Part shown: positions 1 to 7,625 of the stretch, piece by piece
How the letters are laid out: the number at the start of each line of letters is the position of its first letter
Numbering within the stretch: the first letter of the stretch is position 1
Source of the DNA: SIG440 sp045532055
Lineage (GTDB): Bacteria; Bacillota; Clostridia; Monoglobales; Monoglobaceae
Reading direction: 5' to 3'
Assembly (NCBI GenBank): GCA_045532055.1
Contig: JAZSFF010000004.1
Location: 1 to 35,056, forward strand
Length of the DNA stretch: 35,056 nucleotides
Translations under genes and position numbers: made by a program
The notes under the pieces: model-generated
What the model saw: only the letters and a program-made list of their open reading frames with translations
Database searches by the model: none
Told to the model about the DNA's origin: nothing

Positions 1-44
1 ATCGGGTGTCACACCTGTGCTTAGTAGTTTGGAGGAATGAAAAT

Positions 45-890
45 ATGGGGATAAAATATAGCTTTATTGACAGCACAATATATGGAACAGATGATATAAA
101 TGATATCACAAGGAGCTTAACCGGTGCAGGTGTAGCACCTTTTGTATCAAAGGATAGCTACAGTGTAACAGATTTGAATGTTTTGACGTCGGCGTTGGTG
201 GGCAGTGGTGTTCAGCTTGACGGATGCAAGTGTACGGTTTATAATGCCGGAACTGCAGACATGATGGTTACAGTTGCTCAGGGGATTATATTTTTTGAAA
301 GCGGTGTGCGGCTTGAGGTGGATGAACAGGGATATACCATAGCGGTACCACCCAACACCACCGGATATATATATGCACATTATAGTCCATCACTACAGAA
401 AGCGGATATAGTTTTTGATACTGAGTTGCCGACGGATGGTGAGTATGTGCTTTTAGCAGAACTTTCGTTGGATGGAATTTTAAGTGATAAAAGAGCGTTT
501 GCACGGTCAAAGATTGCAACACTGGGGAAAAACAATACATTTAAATGCAATTTCACACCTATTGAAACGGAAATATTAGGAGAAACTGCTGGTCTGATGA
601 GTTATGTAATTGCGGAAGTTAAAGGGGTAGAGGTAAGCAAATTTAATTATGTAATTGTGAGAGCTTCGGGGACGATAAATCTTTATAATCTTACAGCAAA
701 AGCAGGTGTCATAGGGGTTCATCCAGGGTGGTCTTCGCCTAGCACGGGCGGAAATTATATATCTTCATATGGTAATTCGAATTGCTATATAAGAACAGTA
801 GATGAAAGACTTTGCATAGTTGTACAAACGGATAACGAAGGGCTTGCTTCAAAGTATGACCCGGCGACCTATACAGCGGAATTTATTTAA
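45..890 (+). CDS. Prophage tail/baseplate-associated structural protein
   Basis: A 281-residue protein. I chose the ATG at 45 because GGAGG at 31-35 sits nine bases upstream; an in-frame codon at 6 would add 13 residues with no ribosome binding site. I recognise no named catalytic domain. The N-terminal stretch (SFIDSTIYGTDDIND) and the beta-rich remainder with GTADMMVTVAQG and a proline-rich turn near residue 105 resemble phage tail-tip or baseplate accessory proteins of clostridial phages. The role is inferred mainly from context: it is the first complete gene of a tightly packed cassette that runs into a holin and an amidase. A receptor-binding or fibre-chaperone role is possible. Function at the level of virion structure is likely; the exact part is not known. 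Confidence 0.6.
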   Translation: MGIKYSFIDSTIYGTDDINDITRSLTGAGVAPFVSKDSYSVTDLNVLTSALVGSGVQLDGCKCTVYNAGTADMMVTVAQGIIFFESGVRLEVDEQGYTIAVPPNTTGYIYAHYSPSLQKADIVFDTELPTDGEYVLLAELSLDGILSDKRAFARSKIATLGKNNTFKCNFTPIETEILGETAGLMSYVIAEVKGVEVSKFNYVIVRASGTINLYNLTAKAGVIGVHPGWSSPSTGGNYISSYGNSNCYIRTVDERLCIVVQTDNEGLASKYDPATYTAEFI

Positions 891-901
891 GGAGAAAACG
901 T

Positions 902-1477
902 ATGCTTGAGTTTAATGTGAAAAATCAAATCATTGAAAGAAAAGATAAGTTCAATGTTGTGGCAGACAGCCGCAATTATTTGACAGCACACTTTAATCTG
1001 TCTGACGAGTGGAATGGCGATGTGACAGCGGTGTTTGGATTTGGGGGACGATTTTATAATGTTGTGCTTGATGAGGACAGTACGTGCGTAGTGCCTTTTG
1101 AGGTTATAAAGACGCCTGAGTTTTCTGTCTCACTGTTTTGCGATGGAGAAAAATTTGTTACATCCAATGTTGCAACAGTTAAAGTACAAGGGTCCGGTAT
1201 GATTGACGGAGAGGTGCCAGGGACTCCCGTACCTACCGTGTGGCAACAGTATGTGACTGTTATGGGGGAACTTATTGAAAAGGGACTTCCGTATATAGGA
1301 GACAATGGAAACTGGTTTTTGTACAGTGTGGAGAAAAGTGAATATGAGGATACAGGAATTGCAGCAAGAGCGATTGATGGAAATACGCCTGTTAAAGGTA
1401 TAGACTACTGGACAGATGCAGATAAGGCCGAAATAAAGGGCTATGTTGATGAGGCAATCTTGGGGGGTGCGTGGTAA
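902..1477 (+). CDS. Prophage tail protein, BppU/fibre-like
   Basis: 191 residues, starting at an ATG eleven bases after the previous stop with AAGGAG just upstream. The N-terminal 100 residues alternate short beta strands (LTAHFNLSDEWNG, AVFGFGG), as in baseplate upper-protein type domains of Gram-positive phages. This is followed by a Pro/Gly-rich linker (GTPVPT) and a C-terminal segment with the phage-fibre-like phrase GNTPVKGIDYWTDADK, often found where tail proteins meet fibre repeats. That reading is family knowledge plus inference. Its stop TAA overlaps the start of the next gene (TAATG), which points to coupled translation and assembly of neighbouring tail parts. No enzymatic motif is visible. 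Confidence 0.6.
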   Translation: MLEFNVKNQIIERKDKFNVVADSRNYLTAHFNLSDEWNGDVTAVFGFGGRFYNVVLDEDSTCVVPFEVIKTPEFSVSLFCDGEKFVTSNVATVKVQGSGMIDGEVPGTPVPTVWQQYVTVMGELIEKGLPYIGDNGNWFLYSVEKSEYEDTGIAARAIDGNTPVKGIDYWTDADKAEIKGYVDEAILGGAW

Positions 1478-2124
1478 TGGCAACAGTAAATGAAAAAATG
1501 ACAGCTATTGCTGATGCAATAAGGGCTAAGACGGGCGGTACAGAACCACTTACTCTTGATGATATGGCAGCTGATATACCCAAGGTTTTTGATGCAGGGA
1601 AAAAGGCAGAGCATGATGAGTTTTGGGATAACTATCAAAATCATGGTGAGGGTATCAATCCAAACAACGCTTTTGCTTATTCACGGTGGAATGACAAAAG
1701 CTATAATCCAAAATATCCTATAAAATTTAGTTCAACAAATTTGACTAACACTTTTTATAGTACGGCAATTACTGATACAAAAGTGCCTATTCACATAGAG
1801 GGGTGTAATACAAACAATACCTTTCGTGGTGCGAAAATAGTGACAATAAGAGAACTGATAGTTGATGAAAGCACTACATACGGCTATGCAGGCTTTCCTT
1901 CTTCTTTGATGGATATAAAAATAACGGGTACGATTGGAGATGATATCGATTTTGGTTCTTGTACAAAATTGACACAGGGCAGCCTAATTTCAATTATAAA
2001 TGCATTAAAGGACTATAGTGCGTTAGGGACAACCTGCATATTGACACTTGGTGCAACAAATTTGGAAAAACTGACAGATGAAGAAAAGGCTTTAGCTACA
2101 CAGAAAGGATGGACACTTGCGTAA
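1477..2124 (+). CDS. Prophage tail-fibre/receptor-binding type protein
   Basis: 215 residues from the ATG that shares its A with the preceding TAA; a GTG six bases upstream is possible, but TAATG coupling is the simpler reading. The first ~35 residues (VNEKMTAIADAIRAKTGG, then LTLDDMAADIPKVF) form a small helical module typical of clostridial phage tail fibres. The middle is Asn/Thr-rich. The C-terminal part (residues ~120-215) has a leucine-rich, BspA-like flavour (TIRELIVDES, SLISIINAL, CILTLGATNLEKL) that in such proteins forms surface-binding repeats. A host-receptor-binding role is inferred. The gene again ends in TAATG overlap with its follower. Confidence 0.6.
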   Translation: MATVNEKMTAIADAIRAKTGGTEPLTLDDMAADIPKVFDAGKKAEHDEFWDNYQNHGEGINPNNAFAYSRWNDKSYNPKYPIKFSSTNLTNTFYSTAITDTKVPIHIEGCNTNNTFRGAKIVTIRELIVDESTTYGYAGFPSSLMDIKITGTIGDDIDFGSCTKLTQGSLISIINALKDYSALGTTCILTLGATNLEKLTDEEKALATQKGWTLA

Positions 2125-2306
2125 TGGAAAAAACAATGATAGAACTTATAAAACTGACTGCATCTGAGGGGATGGTTCTTACCAATGGTGAAACATATGG
2201 CAAAGAGATATATCTTGGCATAAACGACAGTGAAGGCAACTGGAGAGAAATCACAGATGGGGAGTATGAAGAAATTTTGAAAGAGCAGGAGGAAAATCAG
2301 CTATGA
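2124..2306 (+). CDS. Small prophage protein of unknown function
   Basis: 60 residues, start ATG overlapping the upstream TAA (TAATG); a second in-frame ATG lies 12 bases further in. It is acidic (WREITDGEYEEILKEQEE at the C terminus) and has no membrane segment. Small proteins of this kind often lie between tail-fibre genes and the holin gene. The stop TGA overlaps the holin ATG (ATGA), so all four genes are probably translated from one mRNA. I do not recognise a family. Confidence 0.55.
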   Translation: MEKTMIELIKLTASEGMVLTNGETYGKEIYLGINDSEGNWREITDGEYEEILKEQEENQL

Positions 2307-2743
2307 CGGGCATGAAGACGGCTCTATGTGCCATTTTGGGTACAGCAGGAGGCTTTGTAGCCAGTCTTTTTGGCGGATGGACAGAGGATATAATAACTCT
2401 TTTGGTTCTGATGACCGTTGATTTTGTGATGGGACTCATATTAGCAGGGGTTTTCCATACCAGCAACAAGTCCAAAAACGGGACATTGGACAGCCGTGCA
2501 GGGTGGATGGGTCTTTGCAAGAAAGGCGTGACTCTGTGTGTTGTTCTTATTGCTCACAGGTTGGATGTTTCGTTGGGGACAGATTACATAAAAACGACTG
2601 CAGTCATAGGGTTTATTGCAAATGAGACAATATCTATTATCGAAAATGCAGGACTTATGGGAATCCCTTTGCCGAGTGTAATAACAAAGGCTGTTGAGGT
2701 TTTGAGAAACGGCGAAAACGGTGATGACCATGAAAATAATTGA
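2303..2743 (+). CDS. Phage holin, TcdE/toxin-secretion type
   Basis: 146 residues. Hydrophobic segments lie at about residues 8-24, 30-50, 75-92 and 98-115, and the charged C-terminal tail ends NGENGDDHENN. The core (LVLMTVDFVMGLILAG, then a Lys-rich loop SNKSKNGTLDSRAGWMGLCKK) matches the Gram-positive phage_holin_4 family, whose members form membrane pores that time release of the endolysin; the clostridial toxin exporter TcdE belongs to it. It starts within the previous stop (ATGA) and overlaps the amidase gene by 14 bases, the usual holin-endolysin pairing. Confidence 0.85.
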   Translation: MTGMKTALCAILGTAGGFVASLFGGWTEDIITLLVLMTVDFVMGLILAGVFHTSNKSKNGTLDSRAGWMGLCKKGVTLCVVLIAHRLDVSLGTDYIKTTAVIGFIANETISIIENAGLMGIPLPSVITKAVEVLRNGENGDDHENN

Positions 2744-3299
2744 TTCAAAGTTTGACTGGAAAGGATTGCTGAGAAAGCGTGATAAAACCGAGTTTATAAT
2801 CCTGCACCACAGGGCAGCAAATGGTGATGTGCTGAGTATACATAACGGGCATATTGCCAATGGCTGGAGCGGAATAGGATACCACTTTTATGTAAGAAAG
2901 GACGGCACTGTGTACAGAGGCAGACCGATTGCTGTGGAGGGCGCACATTGCACAGGTTATAACAGCAATAGTGTTGGGATATGTTTTGAGGGGAATTATC
3001 AGACAGAAACAAAAGTGCCGGAAGCCCAAAAAAGAGCGGGCAAAGAGGTTGTTTCGTATCTTAAAAATGTGTATCCCAAAGCTCAGGTGGTGAAACACAG
3101 TGATTTTGTCAGCACAGCTTGTCCGGGCAAGAATTTTCCGTTTGATGAAATAAGAAAAGGGGTGACGGAGATGTCAGTTGAGGAGGCTATTGAGATTGTT
3201 CAGGCAAAGGCCGGGCTTGAGGATGGAACCATTGAGTTTTTGTTGTGCTATAAATACGGCGAAGAACTGGTTATTAAAATGGCAGAAGCGATGATATAG
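2730..3299 (+). CDS. Phage N-acetylmuramoyl-L-alanine amidase (endolysin)
   Basis: 189 residues from ATG 2730; ATG 2724 and GTG 2721 are also in frame. It cleaves the MurNAc-L-Ala bond of peptidoglycan. The Amidase_2/PGRP fold is clear: FIILHHRA (His26/27, first zinc ligand), GIGYHFYVRKDGTVYRGRP, then HSDFVSTACPGKNFP carrying the second His and the Cys ligand, as in T7 lysozyme. The last ~45 residues (MSVEEAIEIVQAKAGLEDG onward) form a small helical tail, perhaps a cell-wall or oligomerisation module. Its overlap with the holin gene marks the lysis cassette. It is the last phage-like gene before recD2. Confidence 0.92.
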   Translation: MKIIDSKFDWKGLLRKRDKTEFIILHHRAANGDVLSIHNGHIANGWSGIGYHFYVRKDGTVYRGRPIAVEGAHCTGYNSNSVGICFEGNYQTETKVPEAQKRAGKEVVSYLKNVYPKAQVVKHSDFVSTACPGKNFPFDEIRKGVTEMSVEEAIEIVQAKAGLEDGTIEFLLCYKYGEELVIKMAEAMI

Positions 3300-3324
3300 C
3301 TTTATTGGGTTAGCTTGACTCCGA

Positions 3325-3353
3325 TTGACAGAAAAGGTGCATTGAGTTATAAT
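3325..3353 (+). promoter_or_regulatory. Consensus sigma-A promoter for recD2
   Basis: TTGACA at 3325-3330 and TATAAT at 3348-3353 with a 17-base spacer: both hexamers are exact. Transcription should start near 3360, about 30 bases before the recD2 start. A 9-bp inverted repeat (CCGATTGAC 3321-3329 / GTCAATCGG 3371-3379) flanks the promoter, covering the -35 on one side and touching the ribosome binding site on the other. Confidence 0.85.
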
Positions 3354-3390
3354 AAGAACATCTTTATTCAGTCAATCGGGGGTGAAGTCT

Positions 3391-5586
3391 GTGGCAGAAA
3401 AGCTTGAGGGGATTGTGGAAGGCGTAATTTATGAAAATCAGGCAAATGGTTATACTGTTTGTGATATATCATCGGACGGACATCTTTACACCTTGACAGG
3501 ATATATGCCCGGACTTTCCGAGGGCGAGCGTATTTCTGCCGTTGGCGAATGGAAAATGCATCCCGAATATGGACAGCAGTTCAGCGTCAGCTTTTTTGAA
3601 CGGATTATGCCTGAGACCGAAAGCGAGATTGAACTTTATCTGGGGTCGGGGATACTCCCCCATGTGGGCAGGAGTACAGCAAGAAAAATTGTGGAGAAAT
3701 TTGGGAAAGAGGCTCTGAGTGTAATCGAAAATAACCCGGAGAGACTCGCTGAAATAAAGGGCATAACCATAAAAAAAGCAGAAGAAATACATAAGAGATA
3801 TGTTGAACAAATTGGACTTAGGAACATAATAGTGTTTTTTCAGAAATTTGGGGTATCACCAAGCCTTGCGGTAAAGGCATACAAAACTTTTGGCGAGAAT
3901 GTGATAGGCACAGTATCGGAAAACCCTTTTATTTTGAGCGTGATTGACGGGTTTACCTTTAAAATATGTGACAAAATTCGTGAAACACTGCAGCTACCCA
4001 CAAATTTTGTGCCCAGAATTTGTTCGGGAATAACAAGTGTTCTACTTAATGCGGGATATTTAAATGGGCATACATTCTTGCCCAAAAGCGCTCTGGTTGC
4101 CCAAAGCAAAGCTGTCCTTGAGGTTGATTCAGGGGATGTGGAGGACGCCATTTCCCAGCTTTGTTTAAAAGGGGATTTGGTTGCAGAAAGTCAGGACGAA
4201 TTTGATGTGATTTATCTCCAGAGTTTTTATGAGGCGGAGCGGAATGTTGCCATAAGACTTAAGGAAATGAGCCGGGTAATATTTAATATAAACAAAAGTG
4301 AGGCAGAGGAACTTATTGAATTTGCAGAAAAAGAAAATGAGATAATCCTTGCAGATACCCAACGCGATGCTGTGTTTTCTGTACTTGAGAATTCTGCCAT
4401 GGTAATTACCGGAGGACCCGGCACAGGAAAGACAACCATAATCAATACCATTATCAGTATAATGTCAAGGCAAGGCAAAAAGATTGCACTTGCGGCACCT
4501 ACTGGCAGAGCGGCAAAGCGAATGTCAGAGGTCTGCCGTATGGAGGCGAAAACCATACACCGATTGCTTGAAAACGTACCGTCAGAGGGCGGCGGTGTGG
4601 CTTTTGCAAAAAATGAGAAAAATAAGCTTGACTGCGATGTACTTATTGTTGATGAGATGTCCATGGTGGATATACTTATCATGAACAGTCTGCTCCTTGC
4701 GTTGCCGATTGGGGCAAGGCTTATAATGGTGGGGGACTGTGACCAATTGCCCGCAGTGGGTGCGGGGAATGTGCTCAGGGATATAATAGACAGCGAATGT
4801 CTTGCATGTGTAAAACTTACTGAAATTTTCAGACAGGCAAAGGAGAGCATGATAATCGTCAACGCCCACAGAATAAATCGTGGACAGATGCCTTATTGCA
4901 ATGACCCTGATAACGATTTTTTTATGATAGAGTGCCAGAACCCTGAAAAACTGTGTGAAATCATAGGGGATTTGTGTGAAAACAGAATTCCCAAAGCTTA
5001 TGGCGTGGACAGCATATCTCAGATTCAGGTGCTGACACCCACCCGAAAGAGTGTTATAGGAGTCCAAAGCCTTAATGAAATTTTACAGAGACGGCTTAAT
5101 CCAAAAAATCAGAGAATTTCCGAAAAGGTTGTTGGCAGTTACGTTTTTCGTATAGGTGACAAGGTTATGCAAACAAAAAATAATTATAATCTTGAGTGGA
5201 AACGTACAACAGACGGGGAAGAGGGAATGGGCGTTTTCAACGGTGACGTGGGTTTTGTTACGGATATAAACGTGCCAAAGCAAACCCTTACGGTTGTCTA
5301 TGATGAACGGCGAGTGATCTATGACTTTATGGGACTTGATGAGTTGGAATTAGCCTATGCTACCACAGTCCACAAAAGTCAGGGCAGCGAGTTTGATGTG
5401 GTGATAATGCCTATGTTTGATACTCACAGACTGCTTATGACAAGAAACCTCCTCTATACTGCTATAACCCGTGCAAAAAAACTGGTTATTTTGGTAGGAA
5501 AAGAGGAAATTCTAAAGCAATTTGTTGACACCAACAATGTGCTGATGAGGTATTCGGGACTTAAAGAAAAACTGATAATAAGATAA
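3391..5586 (+). CDS. recD2: RecD2-type 5'-3' DNA helicase (YrrC)
   Basis: 731 residues. An ATP-dependent superfamily-1B helicase of the RecD2 group, which acts outside RecBCD in replication-fork and repair work. The N-terminal OB-like segment (residues ~1-70) and helix-hairpin-helix region (~85-140) precede the motor. Walker A GGPGTGKTT begins at residue ~341, Walker B is DVLIVDEMSM, then MVGDCDQLPAVGAG, TEIFRQ, and the C-terminal motif ATTVHKSQGSEFDVV with TAITRAKKLV. Length fits the family. I chose GTG 3391, which is spaced properly from GGGGGTGA at 3377-3384; GTG 3382 lies inside that element. It stands alone between a perfect promoter and a terminator. Confidence 0.95.
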   Translation: MAEKLEGIVEGVIYENQANGYTVCDISSDGHLYTLTGYMPGLSEGERISAVGEWKMHPEYGQQFSVSFFERIMPETESEIELYLGSGILPHVGRSTARKIVEKFGKEALSVIENNPERLAEIKGITIKKAEEIHKRYVEQIGLRNIIVFFQKFGVSPSLAVKAYKTFGENVIGTVSENPFILSVIDGFTFKICDKIRETLQLPTNFVPRICSGITSVLLNAGYLNGHTFLPKSALVAQSKAVLEVDSGDVEDAISQLCLKGDLVAESQDEFDVIYLQSFYEAERNVAIRLKEMSRVIFNINKSEAEELIEFAEKENEIILADTQRDAVFSVLENSAMVITGGPGTGKTTIINTIISIMSRQGKKIALAAPTGRAAKRMSEVCRMEAKTIHRLLENVPSEGGGVAFAKNEKNKLDCDVLIVDEMSMVDILIMNSLLLALPIGARLIMVGDCDQLPAVGAGNVLRDIIDSECLACVKLTEIFRQAKESMIIVNAHRINRGQMPYCNDPDNDFFMIECQNPEKLCEIIGDLCENRIPKAYGVDSISQIQVLTPTRKSVIGVQSLNEILQRRLNPKNQRISEKVVGSYVFRIGDKVMQTKNNYNLEWKRTTDGEEGMGVFNGDVGFVTDINVPKQTLTVVYDERRVIYDFMGLDELELAYATTVHKSQGSEFDVVIMPMFDTHRLLMTRNLLYTAITRAKKLVILVGKEEILKQFVDTNNVLMRYSGLKEKLIIR

Positions 5587-5618
5587 AAACGGACTTTCAA
5601 AGAAAGCCCGTTTTTGTT
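5586..5618. terminator. Bidirectional terminator between recD2 and the ferritin-like gene
   Basis: Stem AAAACGG.CTTTC / GAAAG.CCGTTTT (5586-5598 with 5602-5614), one mismatch that becomes a U.G pair in the minus-strand RNA. It is followed by a T-rich run on the plus side and an A-rich start that serves the minus side. It separates two convergent genes. Confidence 0.8.
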
Positions 5619-6053
5619 TTAAAGAAAATCCTGTATATGTTGTCTTAATCGTTCTTCGAGGTTTATTATACGTTTCGCCAAATCCTTTGCCTCTTCCGAT
5701 GCTGATTCATATTGGTTGAGATATCGGCTTAAGGACTTGATGCCCATATCGCAGCCGTCGGTCATAAGATTTGCAATATTCTTGTCGGAATCCTCCATGG
5801 CAAGGACTACGTTGGTTTTTAGCCAGGACATTCCCTTTGCTATTGGGTTGGGCTCTTTGCCGCATTCGTCACATTTTTCAAGATATTTGTGGGTTTCGCT
5901 GCCCAATGCTTGATGTTCCTCCTTGGATTCTATGAGGATTTGTTTGAAATGTTCGGAGGATACCTTGTCAAGCACATCATCAATAGAGGTAACACCCATT
6001 TTTATTCCTGCGTTGCATTGTTTCAACAGTTCAACAGTATCGTGGTTTATCAT
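5619..6053 (-). CDS. Ferritin-like four-helix-bundle protein (DUF2383-like)
   Basis: 144 residues, ATG at 6053 with AAAGGGAG upstream on the minus strand. Predicted all-helical, with no signal peptide or membrane segment. The helices VELLKQCNAGIKMGVTSIDDV, HFKQILIESKEEHQALGS, a long third helix containing DSDKNIANLMTDGCDMGIK, and the C-terminal AKDLAKRIINLEERLRQHI give a four-helix pattern, with acidic/His residues (EEH, residues ~44-46; DKN) in positions that could bind metal. Similar small proteins are widespread in Clostridia and are usually unnamed. Stress or metal handling is only a guess. It is divergent from enolase and probably a single-gene transcript. Confidence 0.55.
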   Translation of the reverse strand: MINHDTVELLKQCNAGIKMGVTSIDDVLDKVSSEHFKQILIESKEEHQALGSETHKYLEKCDECGKEPNPIAKGMSWLKTNVVLAMEDSDKNIANLMTDGCDMGIKSLSRYLNQYESASEEAKDLAKRIINLEERLRQHIQDFL

Positions 6054-6088
6054 AAAATACTCCCTTTCTGTGTTATTTATTAATTATT

Positions 6089-6116
6089 TTGTCCAAAAAG
6101 CCTTTAATTATATATT
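6089..6116 (+). promoter_or_regulatory. Candidate enolase promoter
   Basis: TTGTCC (6089-6094), 16-base spacer, TATATT (6111-6116), in the AT-rich 120-base divergent gap. The hexamers are moderate matches, and alternatives in the same AT-rich stretch cannot be excluded. Confidence 0.35.
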
Positions 6117-6173
6117 AAATTCGAAAAAAAAGGACATACTGTAAGAAATAAAGAATTTCAGGAGGTATGAGGT

Positions 6174-7487
6174 ATGAAAGACTATATTGCCATTGAGGGA
6201 ATAGCAGCAAGGGAAATATTGGATTCGCGAGGCAACCCCACAGTCGAAGTTGAGGTATATGTAGAGGGTGATTTTGTAGGGCGTGCAGCAGTCCCGTCGG
6301 GGGCATCAACAGGAGCCTTTGAGGCGTATGAATTGAGAGACGGGGACACAAACCGATATATGGGACAGGGTGTGCTTAAGGCTGTTGAAAATGTAAATAA
6401 TGAAATTGCCGATGCACTTTTAGGATACAATGTCCTTGACCAGACCGATATTGACAGACTGCTTATTGACCTTGACGGAACCCCTAATAAATCACGGCTT
6501 GGCGCAAATGCTTGTCTGGCCGTGTCTCTTGCTTGTGCCAAGGCGGCATCGGCGGCATTGGGACTTAGCCTTTACAGTTATATAGGTGGTGTGAATTCCA
6601 AAGTGATGCCCGTGCCCATGATGAATATAATCAATGGTGGCAAGCATGCGGATAATTCAATAAGCTGTCAGGAATTTATGATTATGCCCGTTGGTGCCAC
6701 AAGCTTTCGTCAGGCACTTCAGTGGTGTGCGGAGGTCTTTCATACTTTAAAGAAAATTCTCAAGGGAAAGGGATACTCAACAGCGGTAGGTGATGAAGGT
6801 GGTTTTGCCCCCGATCTTGCCAGTGACGAGGAGGCTGTGCAAATCATAGTTGAGGCAATAGAAAAGGCGGGGTTCAAACCCTACGACGATTTCAAAATCG
6901 CCCTTGATCCTGCATCTACAGAGATGTATGAAGAGGCAAAGAAGAAGGGGGATACGGGCAAGTACTACTTTTGGAAGACAGACAAAATGCTGAGCCGTGA
7001 GGAAATGGTTGACTTCTGGGCTGACTGGGCGGCCAAGTATCCCATTATATCCATTGAAGACGGAATGGCAGAAGAAGACTGGGAAGGCTGGGACATGCTT
7101 ACCAAACGTCTCGACGGCAAGGTTCAGCTGGTGGGAGATGACCTTTTTGTTACAAATACCGAACGTCTAAAAAAAGGCATAAATCTTGGCGTTGCCAATT
7201 CTATCCTTATCAAGGTAAACCAGATAGGCACCCTTACGGAAACCCTTGAGGCCATTGAAACAGCAAATCGTGCAGGATATACAGCGGTTACATCACACAG
7301 GAGTGGTGAAACTGAGGATACAACAATTGCAGATATTGCTGTGGCGACAAATTCTGGACAAATAAAGACCGGTGCACCCTCCCGAACAGACAGAACAGCA
7401 AAGTACAATAGGCTCCTTCGGATTGAGGAGGAACTGGGTGACAGTGCAGTGTATCCAGGAACAGATGCATGGTTTAATTTAAAGTAA
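6174..7487 (+). CDS. eno: Enolase (phosphopyruvate hydratase)
   Basis: 437 residues, the normal size. Converts 2-phosphoglycerate to phosphoenolpyruvate in glycolysis; cytosolic, Mg-dependent, and a known RNA-degradosome partner in Firmicutes. Hallmarks seen: AREILDSRGNPTVEVEV at the N terminus, PSGASTGAFEA loop, AVGDEGGFAP carrying the catalytic Glu, SIEDGMAEEDWEGW and QLVGDDLFVTN metal ligands, ILIKVNQIGTLTE with the catalytic Lys, and TSHRSGETEDTTIADIAV. ATG 6174 has GGAGG eight bases upstream; an out-of-frame ATG lies between. It is not in the usual gapA-pgk-tpi-gpm cluster but stands alone, ended by a strong terminator. Confidence 0.98.
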   Translation: MKDYIAIEGIAAREILDSRGNPTVEVEVYVEGDFVGRAAVPSGASTGAFEAYELRDGDTNRYMGQGVLKAVENVNNEIADALLGYNVLDQTDIDRLLIDLDGTPNKSRLGANACLAVSLACAKAASAALGLSLYSYIGGVNSKVMPVPMMNIINGGKHADNSISCQEFMIMPVGATSFRQALQWCAEVFHTLKKILKGKGYSTAVGDEGGFAPDLASDEEAVQIIVEAIEKAGFKPYDDFKIALDPASTEMYEEAKKKGDTGKYYFWKTDKMLSREEMVDFWADWAAKYPIISIEDGMAEEDWEGWDMLTKRLDGKVQLVGDDLFVTNTERLKKGINLGVANSILIKVNQIGTLTETLEAIETANRAGYTAVTSHRSGETEDTTIADIAVATNSGQIKTGAPSRTDRTAKYNRLLRIEEELGDSAVYPGTDAWFNLK

Positions 7488-7497
7488 AATTATTAAA

Positions 7498-7530
7498 AAA
7501 AAGCCCTTGGAAACGAGGGCTTTTTATTTT
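7498..7530 (+). terminator. Intrinsic terminator of eno
   Basis: AAAAAGCCCT (7498-7507) pairs with AGGGCTTTTT (7516-7525) around an 8-base loop, followed by TATTTT. It starts eleven bases after the eno stop. Confidence 0.88.
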
Positions 7531-7547
7531 GGTACAACATCTTGTAT

Positions 7548-7581
7548 TTCGACAATTATCTGCCACCACAACTTGTATAAT
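7548..7581 (+). promoter_or_regulatory. Spo0A box and -10 element of spoIIE
   Basis: TTCGACA at 7548-7554 is the exact reverse complement of the 0A box TGTCGAA, and its flanks (ATTGTCGAAAT on the minus strand) also fit. A perfect TATAAT lies at 7576-7581, 21 bases further on. In Bacillus subtilis the spoIIE and spoIIG promoters have the same layout: a 0A box at the -35 position and an over-long 21-22 base spacer, so that Spo0A~P activates sigma-A there. The leader to spoIIE would be about 38 bases. Confidence 0.75.
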
Positions 7582-7625
7582 AAGAAAAAATATACAAATT
7601 TTGGAAATTACAAAGGAGAAGAAAA

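Noticed and set aside
1..44. End of an upstream gene
   Set aside because: Too short to tell which frame is real, so no partial gene is called.
4227..4862. 211-codon minus-strand open frame within recD2
   Set aside because: It is antisense to conserved helicase motifs and is Ser/Ile-rich shadow sequence.
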